Shown: positions 19,550-41,327 of the stretch, piece after piece
Numbering within the stretch: the stretch's first letter is position 1
Layout of the letters: each line of letters begins with the position of its first letter
Source: Oscarella lobularis
Taxonomy: Eukaryota > Porifera > Homoscleromorpha > Homosclerophorida > Oscarellidae
DNA: 64,000 nucleotides
Assembly: GCF_947507565.1 (NCBI RefSeq)
Contig: NC_089179.1
Location: 62,001 to 126,000, forward strand
Reading direction: 5' to 3'
Notes under the pieces: generated by a model
What the model was told of the DNA's origin: nothing
The model's database searches: none
What the model saw: the letters and a program-made list of their open reading frames with translations, nothing else
Program-made: the position numbers and the translations under genes

Positions 19550-21103
19550 TCAAACACGTAGAGACTGCAAGAGAAAAAATAGAAAATAAACGCAAAAACA
19601 TTCGAAATCTTACTTTCGTGCTGACAGATTCCACTCCCTTCATCTCATTCACTTGCCTCTGCATGCGCACGGCTTCGTGAGTGAGCACATTCAGCACTGC
19701 GCTGCTAGTTTGCACCCTTTCGTCATTAGGATTCTTGAAGAAAAAGAAAATTCAGAAAAATTAATTTCTCTTCCGCCCCCAACCATACCTTCTCAGAATA
19801 GATCGAAAGCGTTTGTCTTTCCTCGTCAATAGCACTTCGATAATCTCCCAAATTGGCGAGAACACGAGCAACCAAGTGATGACTAAAAACCAATTAAAAT
19901 ACACCACGAAAAAAACGCGTTTTTTATTTATTATCGTTCACCTTGCCGCCACTTTATCAGAATCAGACCCGTAGAACTTGGTATAAATTTTCAACGAATT
20001 CTGAGCGAAGGCAAGTGCAGATTGAAATTCTTTAACACCAAGCAAAATCGCCCCAATATTTTTCTAAGAAGAATAAAATAAGTGTGTATCTATGTATCTA
20101 TTTTCTTATTCCCCGTACGTCCAACTCCGCCAAAGACGGATGATCATTCCCAAAGAGAACCAAACCCAAATACCGAGCGCGATAGAGAAGCTTCAAAGCG
20201 ACGTCAGTCAATCCAGCAGCATTGCAATACAAACCCAAATAAATCTAAGAAAAAATAAATTCCCTAATAAATCAATTAATTAATCAATATCCTCTACGTA
20301 GGCATTAATTGTTTCCGGATCATCGACGCCCTGCATGCGTTCGAGAATGAGCACGGTTTTACGTTGATGCACAATGGCCTGTTCCACGTTTTGCTGCGAG
20401 AACGAGATCTTAGCCAAAAGCCGGTGAATGGACACCGTCATAGAGAAAAAGGGACCGTAAACGGACTCGCACATGGGAAGCAAATCCACGAGAAGTTCTA
20501 GGGCAACTTCCGTGTTGCCTGCACCGAAAATTAGACAGAACACAAGTAGTTGATTTTTCTTTCTTACCAGATGCGAGCTGTTTCGTCGCCGTGTCCCAAA
20601 TACCGCCTAAAACGGTTTGATCAAACTAAAAGAGACGATTCCACTAAAGAAAAAATATCAATTTTCAATAAGGACTTACGTCAGCGGCGTGAATAGTTCG
20701 AACAAGCGGAAAAAATCGCAAAACGTCTTCATCGTCGAATGGAGGACGCGTAGTCGATTTAAAATCGTAATTTTTCGCCACTATCTGTATGCCTAGGTAA
20801 AGACAGATCAAGAAGATCTCGCATTGACATTGACGTCTTTTTCCTAACCTAGAAACTGACACACTCGCCGTAGCAAGCCGATTCTCGATATACCGTACTT
20901 CGCGACAGCATCACCAACATTCAAACTTCAAAATAAATAAATAAATAATCGCTATTCACACGTGAGATTCTTACCAATCGTCGAGGGAATATCCAAAGTA
21001 GGCTTTCACCTCTTCAACCAATTTCTTCCATAGTTTCGTCGGCGTCAAGGAAACCCACGAAGGATCGCCTTTCTTCAAAACTGATGCAACTGATGCATGT
21101 TTA

Positions 21104-21134
<31 letters not shown>

Positions 21135-24100
21135 ATATCGTTTTTTACCGGCGTCCTTTTGCTTTTTGTTCTTGCTTTTTTTCGAAGGGTTAGTGCTACC
21201 GGGGAAGAGCTAAAAAAACGAGAGAATTATTTGCTACGTTACCTAGTAACTAAATATTAAATATTTCTGTCGCACAGTTTCTCCTAATCGTGGCTGATGA
21301 GGAAACTTTCCACAGGAACCCTAAAGAAAATCAATTGCACCCCTGGAGCTCTATTTTTTCAAATCAATTAAATTAAATATCATAGTAACCATTATGAGGA
21401 AACGATTAATAAATACATTATAGGTAACTGCTAATCATAAAGGGTTTTCTACCCCTGGGCTCTATTTTTTCAGAATGGGGTACTCTTATCGCAACTTACG
21501 ACGACGCAGTTGAGGAAACGAGCCGCGGACATTGCCAGCTGCGACTCGGGGACTGCACACGCAAAAAGAATAAAAATAATACGAAATATTTGACTTTCTA
21601 ATCCTAACCTTTCTGCAATTCCGTTCTCAGAATGTGCTTAGCACTACGACCCAGCATCTCACAAATCGCGATTTTCTTAATTAATTAAAATAATAAGATA
21701 GATGATAATCTAACGTGTTGTACTTTCTTCTTACAAAAACGTAGCTCAATTTCGAATTTTTCTCAATATCAACGGCCAATTTTCCCATGTAACGAATATT
21801 GACTCCACTATTAATTAATTAATTAAAAAGTCCCGACTCTCTACGCGTTTCTTTATATCTTATTACCCGCTGTGAAGAACGGAAGAGAGCCACTGTCCAT
21901 CATAAATGACTACATTCAATTGCTCCATACTTTCCACCTATAAACCCGTATATTCCTTATAAGGAAAAACCGCTCTATCCTTACGATTTTCTTCAAGATC
22001 GTGTTCAAAAGAAAATCGGAAACTTCTTGAACCATAAACTTATCCTTGTGCAATTCCTCCTACAATTAATTAATTAATTAATTAAATAATTGAAATTCGC
22101 CTCTAAGAGAATCTATGACCTCTGTATCGGCGAGTTTCGCACTGCTATAGATATCCGGATTGAAACAAATTGAAAAATCTGCACGAAATCGTCTCGTCGG
22201 GGAAAAAAGGAAAAAAAGGTATCTAACAATTTCGTACCAGTGCTACAACTAGATCCGACTCTCGATGCCGCCTTAGCAACGATATCAACAGACTCCGCGC
22301 CTAAGAGAATTGTCTACTTCGAATCAGATGAATTCGCGTAATAAAAGAGGATCGACTCGAATTCAGGGAGTTGTGAAGTAGAACTCGATATATGCAGCGT
22401 ACTAATACGTCATCTCCACGTGCAATAAAGGAAGTGACGCTCAGAGGATACTGCATGAAGGAACCCGGATGCGGAGGGCGTGTCTCACCGTCAATCTCCA
22501 CCGCTTGAAATTGATTCGTCGTCGGCGTCGTTTGATGATCATCCGGGTCCTCCGCTCGAACCAAAGTCATTTTTTCTTCTTCTTCTTCTTCGATTTCTTC
22601 TTTCTTTTCAGCACAAACATCTGCATCTTTTTCGTAGCTCTTATCCCCTGTCTCCTTCTGTGAAAAACCTGCATTTTATATGAGTTTTCTCGCTCTCGCC
22701 TTTCGCTTACCTGTTTCGACTTTATGGCTTCGGTGAAACCAACCGCAATCGCTTTCATAAACTCGCTATGCTTCGACTCAACAAACGCTTCGACGAGCTC
22801 CATTCGATGCCAAAGAATTTTATGCGTGTGAACAGGAAATTCAAACTCGGAATCATCGTCTTTCTCCTCTTCCTTCGCAAACGGGTTTTCAACCCTTGGA
22901 ACTAAAGAAAAGTAGACTGGTTCTCACAAGGGGCAAACGTAGCGTCAGCGTTGCTGACGTCACAATGCGTTTCCATTGTGACGTCGGGAACGCCGACGTC
23001 ACAATGCTCTTTTATTGTGACGTCAGCACGCTGACAGACCAGGCTTCTCGCACCGTGAAGAAAATTGACGTCAGGAACGTACATCCGATACATATTCGTC
23101 AAATAGAGTCTCCCATCCGATCCTATCACTCCGCTGACGTCAGAAGGACAGCGCATCAAAAGCGCGTCTCCTTCCTCATTTTGAACCCTAAAAAACGAGA
23201 CGAGAAATTCGTCTAGCATGAAAAAAAGACCGACGTCTTTACTTATGAGGTCTAAGTCTCAGCACTTCGCAAAATTTCTCAAGCTAAATAATAAAAAATT
23301 TGAATTTAATCAATCGCCCCATTTTCGCCTTACACTTTCATTCTTTCCTGACTTTAAAGGACTATATTCCTTATCCCCCGGCAAAATAAACCCTAAAAAA
23401 CGTCCCTTATAGACGCTACGCAACTAGAGACATTCCTATACCGGGAATAACAGACGCAACTAAGACTGTGTGACCGCGATGACAAACGAGAGTCATAAGA
23501 AAAGGCTGGACTTTCTAGAGAACAAAATAAGGCTCCCACTAATCAATAAAGCGTTCCTACATCCAGATTAAGGTTATTCAAAAGCCGATTGATATTGAAA
23601 TCGGCTCGCTACGTAGTAGAAAAAATTGAATTTTACCGCACGGGAAGAAACGATTTTACTTACAGCAGCTGCTTCAGCGGCTCCCTCATCTTAATTAATT
23701 AATTAATCAATTAATTAGAAACTTATCTGAATATTTATCACCTGTGAAAATTTCCTTTATATCTGCTACGTAACTCAGAACGACGTTATTCCACAAGTAG
23801 ACTTTGTCTCTATAAATAAAAAATTCAAATTCAAAAATCATAAAAAGTGATCTTAGCTCACTTTCTCTCTTGGTCTAAGAAGGGAGCGGAAATCTCGCCT
23901 TCGACCGCCGCTACAGCTGTATCTGTAGCGAAAGACAAAAATTCTTTCGTAATCTACACAAAAAAATTAAAATTGAACATTCAAAATTTACGCCGCACCG
24001 TCTCCAAATATCGAATTTTGACGACATTTTCTTGAACGGTTTTCGGGGTCAAATCTTTGACGCGCAAAATTTCCTCAGTCCAAGAACGCCCCTAACGGAA

Positions 24101-25788
24101 AAATATTATTTAACCCCGTATTGTTGTCAATAAATCCTCCCAGCACCTGGCAATAGCGCAAATTGTCTAAAATCAATAATAAAAACACGTCACGTGAATA
24201 TTCATATATACCTTGTACTCGCGTATTTACGCCCGGATAATGAGGCTGTTGCACGTTTATCCAGCTACAGTCTTGACACAGTGTTCCTTTTTTTAGTTCT
24301 ATAGTGTGGGTGTGGCTAACCTTCGTTCAAGGAAGATGGCATCAAATTCAAGGGATCGGCGTTCTTCCTATAAATTGAGTTTACGCAATTTATTAATTTT
24401 TGTCTATAAAGTACGCACGTCATTTTGAAAATTCGATCAAACGCTTTCTTGAAAGACGGAATCACCTAAGACAGGATAAAGTACTAATAAATTGGTTATT
24501 CTGGATATTTCTCTACCTGTGACAATAGGCCAATGAGCGTGTACGAATTGTAGGGACTTTCCGCCGGCGTAGGATCAAACACAGTGTTCGTACACCTGAG
24601 AATAAAAGACTTATCATCCCAGTACACTTGGTCCTAATGACGTAACGTAACGTAACGTGACCTCTCCAAATATGGTCAAGAAGAACGATGATGTCACAAA
24701 GGCAAGCAACCAATCAGGAGAAGATCTTACGTTACATTACGTCGCTAGCGTAAATCGGCTTTTAGACGCACTTATTGAGAAAGAAACCAGACGAAGTAGC
24801 AGTGATATGATGCGCAACACCATCGAGCCGAGTCACAACAAGATAGGCCAAATCGCCTGCAAGAAAAAACTCAAAAAATCACCAAAATAATTTTCTCGGA
24901 TCTCTAACCCCTTATTCTTCGTTCTGGCGGCGGCGGATCCCAGCGACTGTACCACAAATCGAGTACGCATCTCGATGACGTCGATGCAGTGACGTCACAT
25001 CGATCTGAGAACATGTGAGCCAATGAAACGCCGTCCGTTTCCTGATTAGGCAGTATCCAATCAGGTGGCAGACAATCACGAGTCATTTTAAAAGGAGCGC
25101 TAAACTTCTTCAATTTCACTAATATAATATATAAATAAATAAATAAATAAATGATTAAATGTCTTACTTGGTATATCATTGACTAGAGATGAAGAGTGAG
25201 CGCGTCTGTCCCAATGCAGAAGATCAGCTACATGTTTCAAGTGAGTATTCACTTCAGCTACATTGTATGGTTCTACACACAAAATATATATAACATATAA
25301 GTACTATTAATTATTTCTCTTTGTACTTTCAATGATATGAATTTCTTTTCCGTCGTTGAAATCAACGATGTCCGACAGCTCCACTTCGCGTCCATTGACA
25401 AAGACAGAGAAACACGTTCTATAGCAGACTTCTGGACGTTCGCAAGCAGGTTGAATGATTTCTGAGACGAGCACGGGTGGAATCACCTAAAATCAAATCT
25501 AAAAATTTTTCAATTGTTTTTTGATGTCGTCCCCCGCACTTCTATTGTTATTGGTTTCACGGGTCCCGGACCGCTGATGGTCACGCCCACAACTAAATAA
25601 TCTGCCGGTTTCACGTCTTTCGCTTTCGCGTCGTTTTCAGCCTTTGCATCGGTGGCAGATTCGACGATCGCTTGGTTCGACGCTTTTTCGATGGAGTGCG
25701 GCCGAGAAATCGACGAAACCGCAACGTCGTCGACGAGTTTCGTTGCGACGTCGTCGTCGTCGTCGCCGTCGCGCCTCAAATCGTCCAT
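19550..25788 (-). CDS. CLUH: Clustered mitochondria protein homologue (CLUH/Clu)
   Basis: RNA-binding cytosolic protein needed for normal mitochondrial distribution and for expression of nuclear-encoded mitochondrial proteins. Start ATG 25788, with an Asp-rich N-terminus. Exons then match the family: EPYNVAEVNTHLKHVADLL (about 25270), SRWDPPPPERRIRGDL (about 24910), GSDGRLYLTNMYRMYVPDVNF (about 23090), VEAFVESKHSEFMKAIAV (about 22760), then C-terminal TPR exons (VALELLVDLLPMCESVYGP, about 20490; LNVLTHEAVRMQRQVNEM, about 19660). The last exon encodes only four residues (SLRV) after a 49-nt intron and stops at 19550. More than 15 short introns; one holds a MITE-like copy (24639-24745), another two nested hairpins (22943-23035). 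Internal exon borders were only partly checked. Confidence 0.93.
22943..23035. repeat. Nested palindromes in a CLUH intron
   Basis: Two consecutive hairpins, GACGTCACAATG-loop-CATTGTGACGTC and GACGTCACAAT-loop-ATTGTGACGTC, enclosed by an outer pair (GTCAGCG / CGCTGAC). They start right after the donor of the exon ending near 23039. Confidence 0.85.
24639..24745 (+). mobile_element. MITE-like inverted-repeat element, copy 1 (CLUH intron)
   Basis: Ends are inverted repeats of the type GACGTAACGTAACG / TTACGTTACGTC. The core has AAATATGGTCAAG, GATGTCACAAAGGCAAG and CCAATCA. It lies in an intron, like the other copies. Confidence 0.8.
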
Positions 25789-25902
25789 TGGAGAGAGAGA
25801 GATGGAAAGGCACGTGGCCGCTTGGAACTAGCTGAATGATGATGATGCAAGCGCGTACGCGATCGCTCAAGTCCTCTCCACGTGAGAGACCCGCCCGTGA
25901 CG
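25789..25902. promoter_or_regulatory. Bidirectional promoter region between CLUH and a small gene
   Basis: Only 114 bp separate the two divergent start codons. It contains several CACGTG words and CGCG-rich sequence and no TATA box, in line with a housekeeping bidirectional promoter. Inferred from position only. Confidence 0.5.
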
Positions 25903-26272
25903 ATGTCGTTCCCCGGACGTGTTGCGACCACGTGCTTTTCGCTTGGTAACGCGATGAATGAAATTCGTTATCCAGCAAACGGTATGGCTTCGGTCGAAGA
26001 GAGGCTCGCGTCTATCGAAAAAAATATAGATGGTCTCAATGAATCGAATCGGAAGATGCTGACACAGGTCAATAAAACTCACAAGGAAGTGTGCCAGTGT
26101 AAAAAAACGCTCAGCGCACTGTACAAGGTACACCAAAAAGATGGGCTTCGAAATTCTTCAATGAATCAAATAGAATATACGCATCCGAGGCCGCTATGAA
26201 GAAGACTCATCTGAAGACGAGCAACTGAGTGACATTGATAGTCAGTCGATTGAAGAAGAGAAAGAAAAATAG
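25903..26272 (+). CDS. Small coiled-coil protein of unknown function
   Basis: Two exons: 25903-26127 and 26174-26272, joined by a 46-nt GT-AG intron, phase 0, giving about 107 aa. The middle is a heptad-like helix (MASVEERLASIEKNIDGL and on); the C-terminus is acidic and Ser-rich (EEDSSEDEQLSD) and ends IEEEKEK. The start is the first ATG. Size and short coiled coil resemble small adaptor-type proteins, but I do not recognise the family. It is divergent from CLUH. Confidence 0.6.
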
Positions 26273-26525
26273 AGAGGAAAAAGACCCTAGATACACCTTA
26301 TCAAAATATTAGCTACATATTGTCAAATCCACTCTCCCAGACAGATACATCTCGGGCTAAAACTTAGAACAATAATTAGAAACAAGGAACTTGTATAACG
26401 CACGCACGCTATATCTATAGTTAATCAAAGGTTCACAGCCATGTGGTCACGTTTACGCTTATAAGCGCGTAAGAACAAATAAGGCAGATGAAAAGCCTAG
26501 AGAGAAATATCTATATGATCGACTG

Positions 26526-27072
26526 TCACCCATGCTCTCTTGCCTGAAATAGAACGTAGTGCGAAGCGCCTATCGCTTCCACGAGTACATAGTCCTCATA
26601 GTATCCACCTTTATAGACAATTCCAAAGTTCTCGTTCAGTATGGCTCCCCCTGCAACCAACGACACAACGAGCAAAAAAGCGACCTATGGAGATCGAGAC
26701 CTGATATATTCTATTGTTTTTATTGTTTTTTTAACTTACAACTGCTCTATAGGGTGGAGATTTGACTTTGTGATAGAAGAGGAGTCCGAGCAAGACGAGG
26801 GGACCGCTGCATGCCAATGTCCACCAGAGGAAATACAGCTCGCCTTTTTCTCTATCTATTTCGCCCGAATTCCTTCGAAAAAAACGACGCGTTCGACGAG
26901 AGACAAAAGAGTGCGTCCTTTTACCAGTTCGTGCGCATTCCAAAGCCGATTATGAACCCAATCCAGCCGGCTGCAGTTAATATAAAAAATAGGACCGACG
27001 TCTGAAAAGCGAAAGTGGCTAGAACGTGAAGAGAGAGGAAGAAAAGACGTGTACCTTCCATGACGAAGCCAT
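26526..27072 (-). CDS. Small three-TM membrane protein, family not recognised
   Basis: Four exons join in frame (27072-27055, 27001-26925, 26872-26740, 26684-26526), about 128 aa. It has three hydrophobic segments: TSVLFFILTAAGWIGFIIGF near the N-terminus, LACSGPLVLLGLLFY in the middle and VAFLLVVSLVAGGAIL later, then a soluble tail with GGYYEDYVLVEAIG. The donor after AGAGCAGTT is a perfect GTAAGT. All introns are 53 to 56 nt. Its start is 132 bp from the SMIM14 stop on the same strand. I cannot name a homologue from the sequence. Confidence 0.7.
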
Positions 27073-27204
27073 ATGCGCTCTGACGTAGAAGAACAGCCCG
27101 GATAAGAAAAGACCACGTAAATAAAATACGCCCATACACAATACAGTACAGTGTACTACCATACATAAACTATCGTACAATAATAACAGGTGTTTTTTGC
27201 GTTT

Positions 27205-27827
<623 letters not shown>

Positions 27828-27895
27828 CTACATAACGATTACATCCACAAAAAGACAGAAACTACTAAAAAAGTCAACGTTTTTCGGTATTGTTT

Positions 27896-38540
<10,645 letters not shown>

Positions 38541-38616
38541 TTTGGATTCGATGCCTCTGCGCGTGGTCGCGAATACGTCTGCGCAGTCGCAACACGTTAT
38601 TGATTCATAGCACATC

Positions 38617-41260
38617 TCAACGATTCATCTGTTCGAGTATCTGTTGTCTAGTCGCTTTACCAGAAGCGATAAAAATGTGCTGTTTTCGACTCAGTTTCAG
38701 TAGAATTTCCTCGGGTGCAAGATCCCTTAGCGTCACCTTCATCATTAAACCTAGCATATGATTTTCATCCACGTGATCTTGAACTATTGTTTCCAATAGC
38801 ACCTTCAATAATTCACCGTCCAATTTTTCAAGACCAACAACGAACGATGTCGCAGTTTTTTGTTGCAAACGATTAGACAATAATTGCAGGCGTTTTATTT
38901 CGGCTTGCAGAGTCTCAACCACCTTTTCCTTCTCTGTAAGTGCTTCCATCAAAGCAGCATATACAATCGAAGGAGCATCTACTAGCGCACGTTCAAGATC
39001 ACTCCTCTCTTTCACTGCACACTCGTACTCCGAAGCTCTCTCATCCAATTCAGCTCTGACGTCATCAGAAGACAATTCTTCATCTATTTTCTCGCGCTCA
39101 GATTCTTTCAAATTTATGACGTCATCATCATCATCATAATCATCCTTCTCCTTATCCATTTTCTCTTCTTTTTCTTCCTCTCCCTCCCTTCGTACAGACA
39201 ACGCCAACGAAATGATAATATTTCTCGCATTTTGCACCGAATCCGGTATGACGACTTTGGTGACTGTACTTATGGTCGCGTGGGGATTATCGGAGCTTCG
39301 CAAGCGCTGTCTCAATTGCATCATAATACGCATAAACTGATCGTCGCTCTCATTTCTCTCATTCGACTCGAAAAAATCGTCGCTCAGATGCAACGAGGGC
39401 AAACTCAACTGATTCAAAAAATTCCTCAATTGCCACTGAATCAATTCGCGAAGCGATCCCACTTCCGGCGCATCCAAAAAACGGTCACGCCCCTCCAAAC
39501 AAATCTCCTTCACCTTTTAAATAAATAAATAAATAATTTTAAATTACAGAACACACCCAAAATCAATCAATCAATAAATAATTATTAAAGAACACACCCC
39601 AAAAATTAATCAATGACTAAATAATTTTTAATTAAAGAACCCATCCCAAAAAATTAATAAATAAATAATTTTTAATTAAAGAACACGCCCCGAAAAAATC
39701 AATAAATAAATATTTTTAATTAAAGAACACATCTCCAAAAATAAATAAATAATAGAACAAATCTCCTTCACCTTTTCAACCGATCTCACATACGATTGGC
39801 CGAGATGATCACGTGGTAATCGTTCCGACGCCTCCGCATAGCGAACCAATTGATCGGGCGAAGCAAACCCGGAAACGCACAGCTCCATCATCGCTTTCAT
39901 ATATCTCATAAAATCGCAATGATTCCGCGAATATCTTAGATTGAGTTCAAATGCAATTAAATCGCCCGTTTTTTCAATCTGTTGCGATAGCGCGTCGGCG
40001 CTCAGGATCACGTGAACGGACATGTATTCGCGTAGTAGCGCTTTCGTGTTGGCCCACGCTTCGTGTCCGTCGGATCCGCGTTGGAGTATGCGAAGTTTTT
40101 TCTGACACAGTTCGATCATGTTAATAGCCACTTGTATGGAATCAGGTGACGCAATGAGATAATTTCGATCAACATAGACAGCAGACATCATTAGACGAGT
40201 GTAATAAAAATAGGCAAGATTGCCTATTACAATCGTTGAGTCACCTAAAACCAAGTATAAGGAAAAATATTTTCCACAGCTCTCCTAGTATAAATTAATA
40301 AGGAAAAGCTGATAAAATATTTTCCACAGCTCCCCTAGTATAAATTAATAAGGAAAGGCTGATAAAATATTTTCCACGGCTCTCCTAGTATAAATTAATA
40401 AGGAAAAGCTGATAAAATATTTTTCACAGCTCCCCTAGTATAAATTAATAAGGAAAGGCTGAAAAAATATTTTGCACAGCACTCCTAGTACATAAATTAA
40501 GGAAAGACTGAAAAATATTTTCCACGGCTCTCCTAGTATAAATTAATAATAAAAGGCTGATAAAATATTTTCCACGACTCTCCTAGTATAAATTAATAAG
40601 GAAAGGCTGATAAAATATTTTTCACAGCACTCCTAGTATAAATTAATAAAGAAAGGCTGATAAAATATTTTCCACACCTCCCCTAGTATAAATTAATATC
40701 TAAACGAACTAATTAATTATTTCGCGCCTGTTTCGATCGATCGTTTCGCCTTCTCGACGTCCATAACCCGGAAATCCTCGGAAAGTTCTTCGGTGAGAAT
40801 GTCGTTGAGTTGGAGAAGATTTTGAAGGTTCTCGTCGAAATTTCGCAGTACCATATGCCGATCATCCTAAAAACGAGTCCTATTGGAACGTTTTCTCGCG
40901 CTTCGCACCTATACCAAGTCTTCAAATCCAACCATGTGCGCGATTCTCGCCGCTTGAGTTGTCTTGGCGAGAATCGGCGCCAAAAGAGGATGAGCTGGGG
41001 ATGAAATGCGTGTTATCGAATGTTTGCACTTAGACGAAGCCCCTAACTTTTGTCTAGTCGAGTAAGAGGGTCGCTTTGACCCTGTTCGATCATTTTCTCG
41101 AGGCCCAGTTTCAATAGAGCGACGAATTGCGAATATTCGTCCGCTTCCACTTCGCGTTTTAGAACGTCCTGCAAAAGTAGGCTTACTGCGAGCTATTCGC
41201 GCTTCGCGAGGCTCGATGACGCACCAATTCCACCTCGAAACGTCTTCTCTGTTCGTCCAT
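38617..41260 (-). CDS. PUB-domain / helical-domain / coiled-coil protein, gene C
   Basis: Third of three tandem paralogues. ATG 41260; the first two introns lie at the same sites as in genes A and B. A PUB-like domain ([20 protein letters not shown] ... [20 protein letters not shown], then VGFEDL) spans about 41205-40920; PUB domains bind p97/VCP-type partners. The unnamed helical domain spans about 40240-39420 ([57 protein letters not shown]). An acidic stretch and a coiled coil end at 38617. The exon before the helical domain reaches a stop at 40717 unless a GC-AG intron (donor ACAG|GCGCGA at about 40725, acceptor at about 40246) is used; this restores the phase-1 junction seen in A and B. 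A second intron, 39771-39514, is missing from A and B. The function is unknown. Confidence 0.72.
39514..39771 (-). other. Gene C-specific intron flanked by direct repeats and filled with satellite
   Basis: Donor GAAAAG|GTGAAGG at 39772/39771, acceptor TTTAAAAG|GTGAAGG at 39514/39513, phase 0. The ~20-bp AAGGTGAAGGAGATTTGTT is present at both ends. The interior is ~5 copies of the AAAGAACACACCCC satellite. Genes A and B have continuous coding sequence at this point. Confidence 0.85.
40256..40700. repeat. Satellite (~53-bp unit, 9 copies) in gene C
   Basis: Unit: AAAATATTTTCCACAGCTC followed by TCCTAGTATAAATTAATAAGG and AAAGGCTGAT. Copies differ by a few bases. The array lies between the PUB exons and the helical-domain exon. 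Confidence 0.92.
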
Positions 41261-41327
41261 GTGGCGAGTTAGCGCGCGCCAGACCAATGAGACCTAAAAA
41301 ATAAATATTTATTAATCTCCCCCTAAA
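41261..41327 (-). promoter_or_regulatory. Very short B-C intergenic region with AATAAA and an acceptor-like site
   Basis: On the minus strand the region reads, after the gene B stop, AATAAA then a T-rich tract ending TTTTTTAG|GTCTCATTGG, then the gene C start. This could be a poly(A) signal followed by a trans-splice acceptor. The A-B gap (44243-44308) also has TTTCTTTAG|AGAGAG. Function is inferred. Confidence 0.45.
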
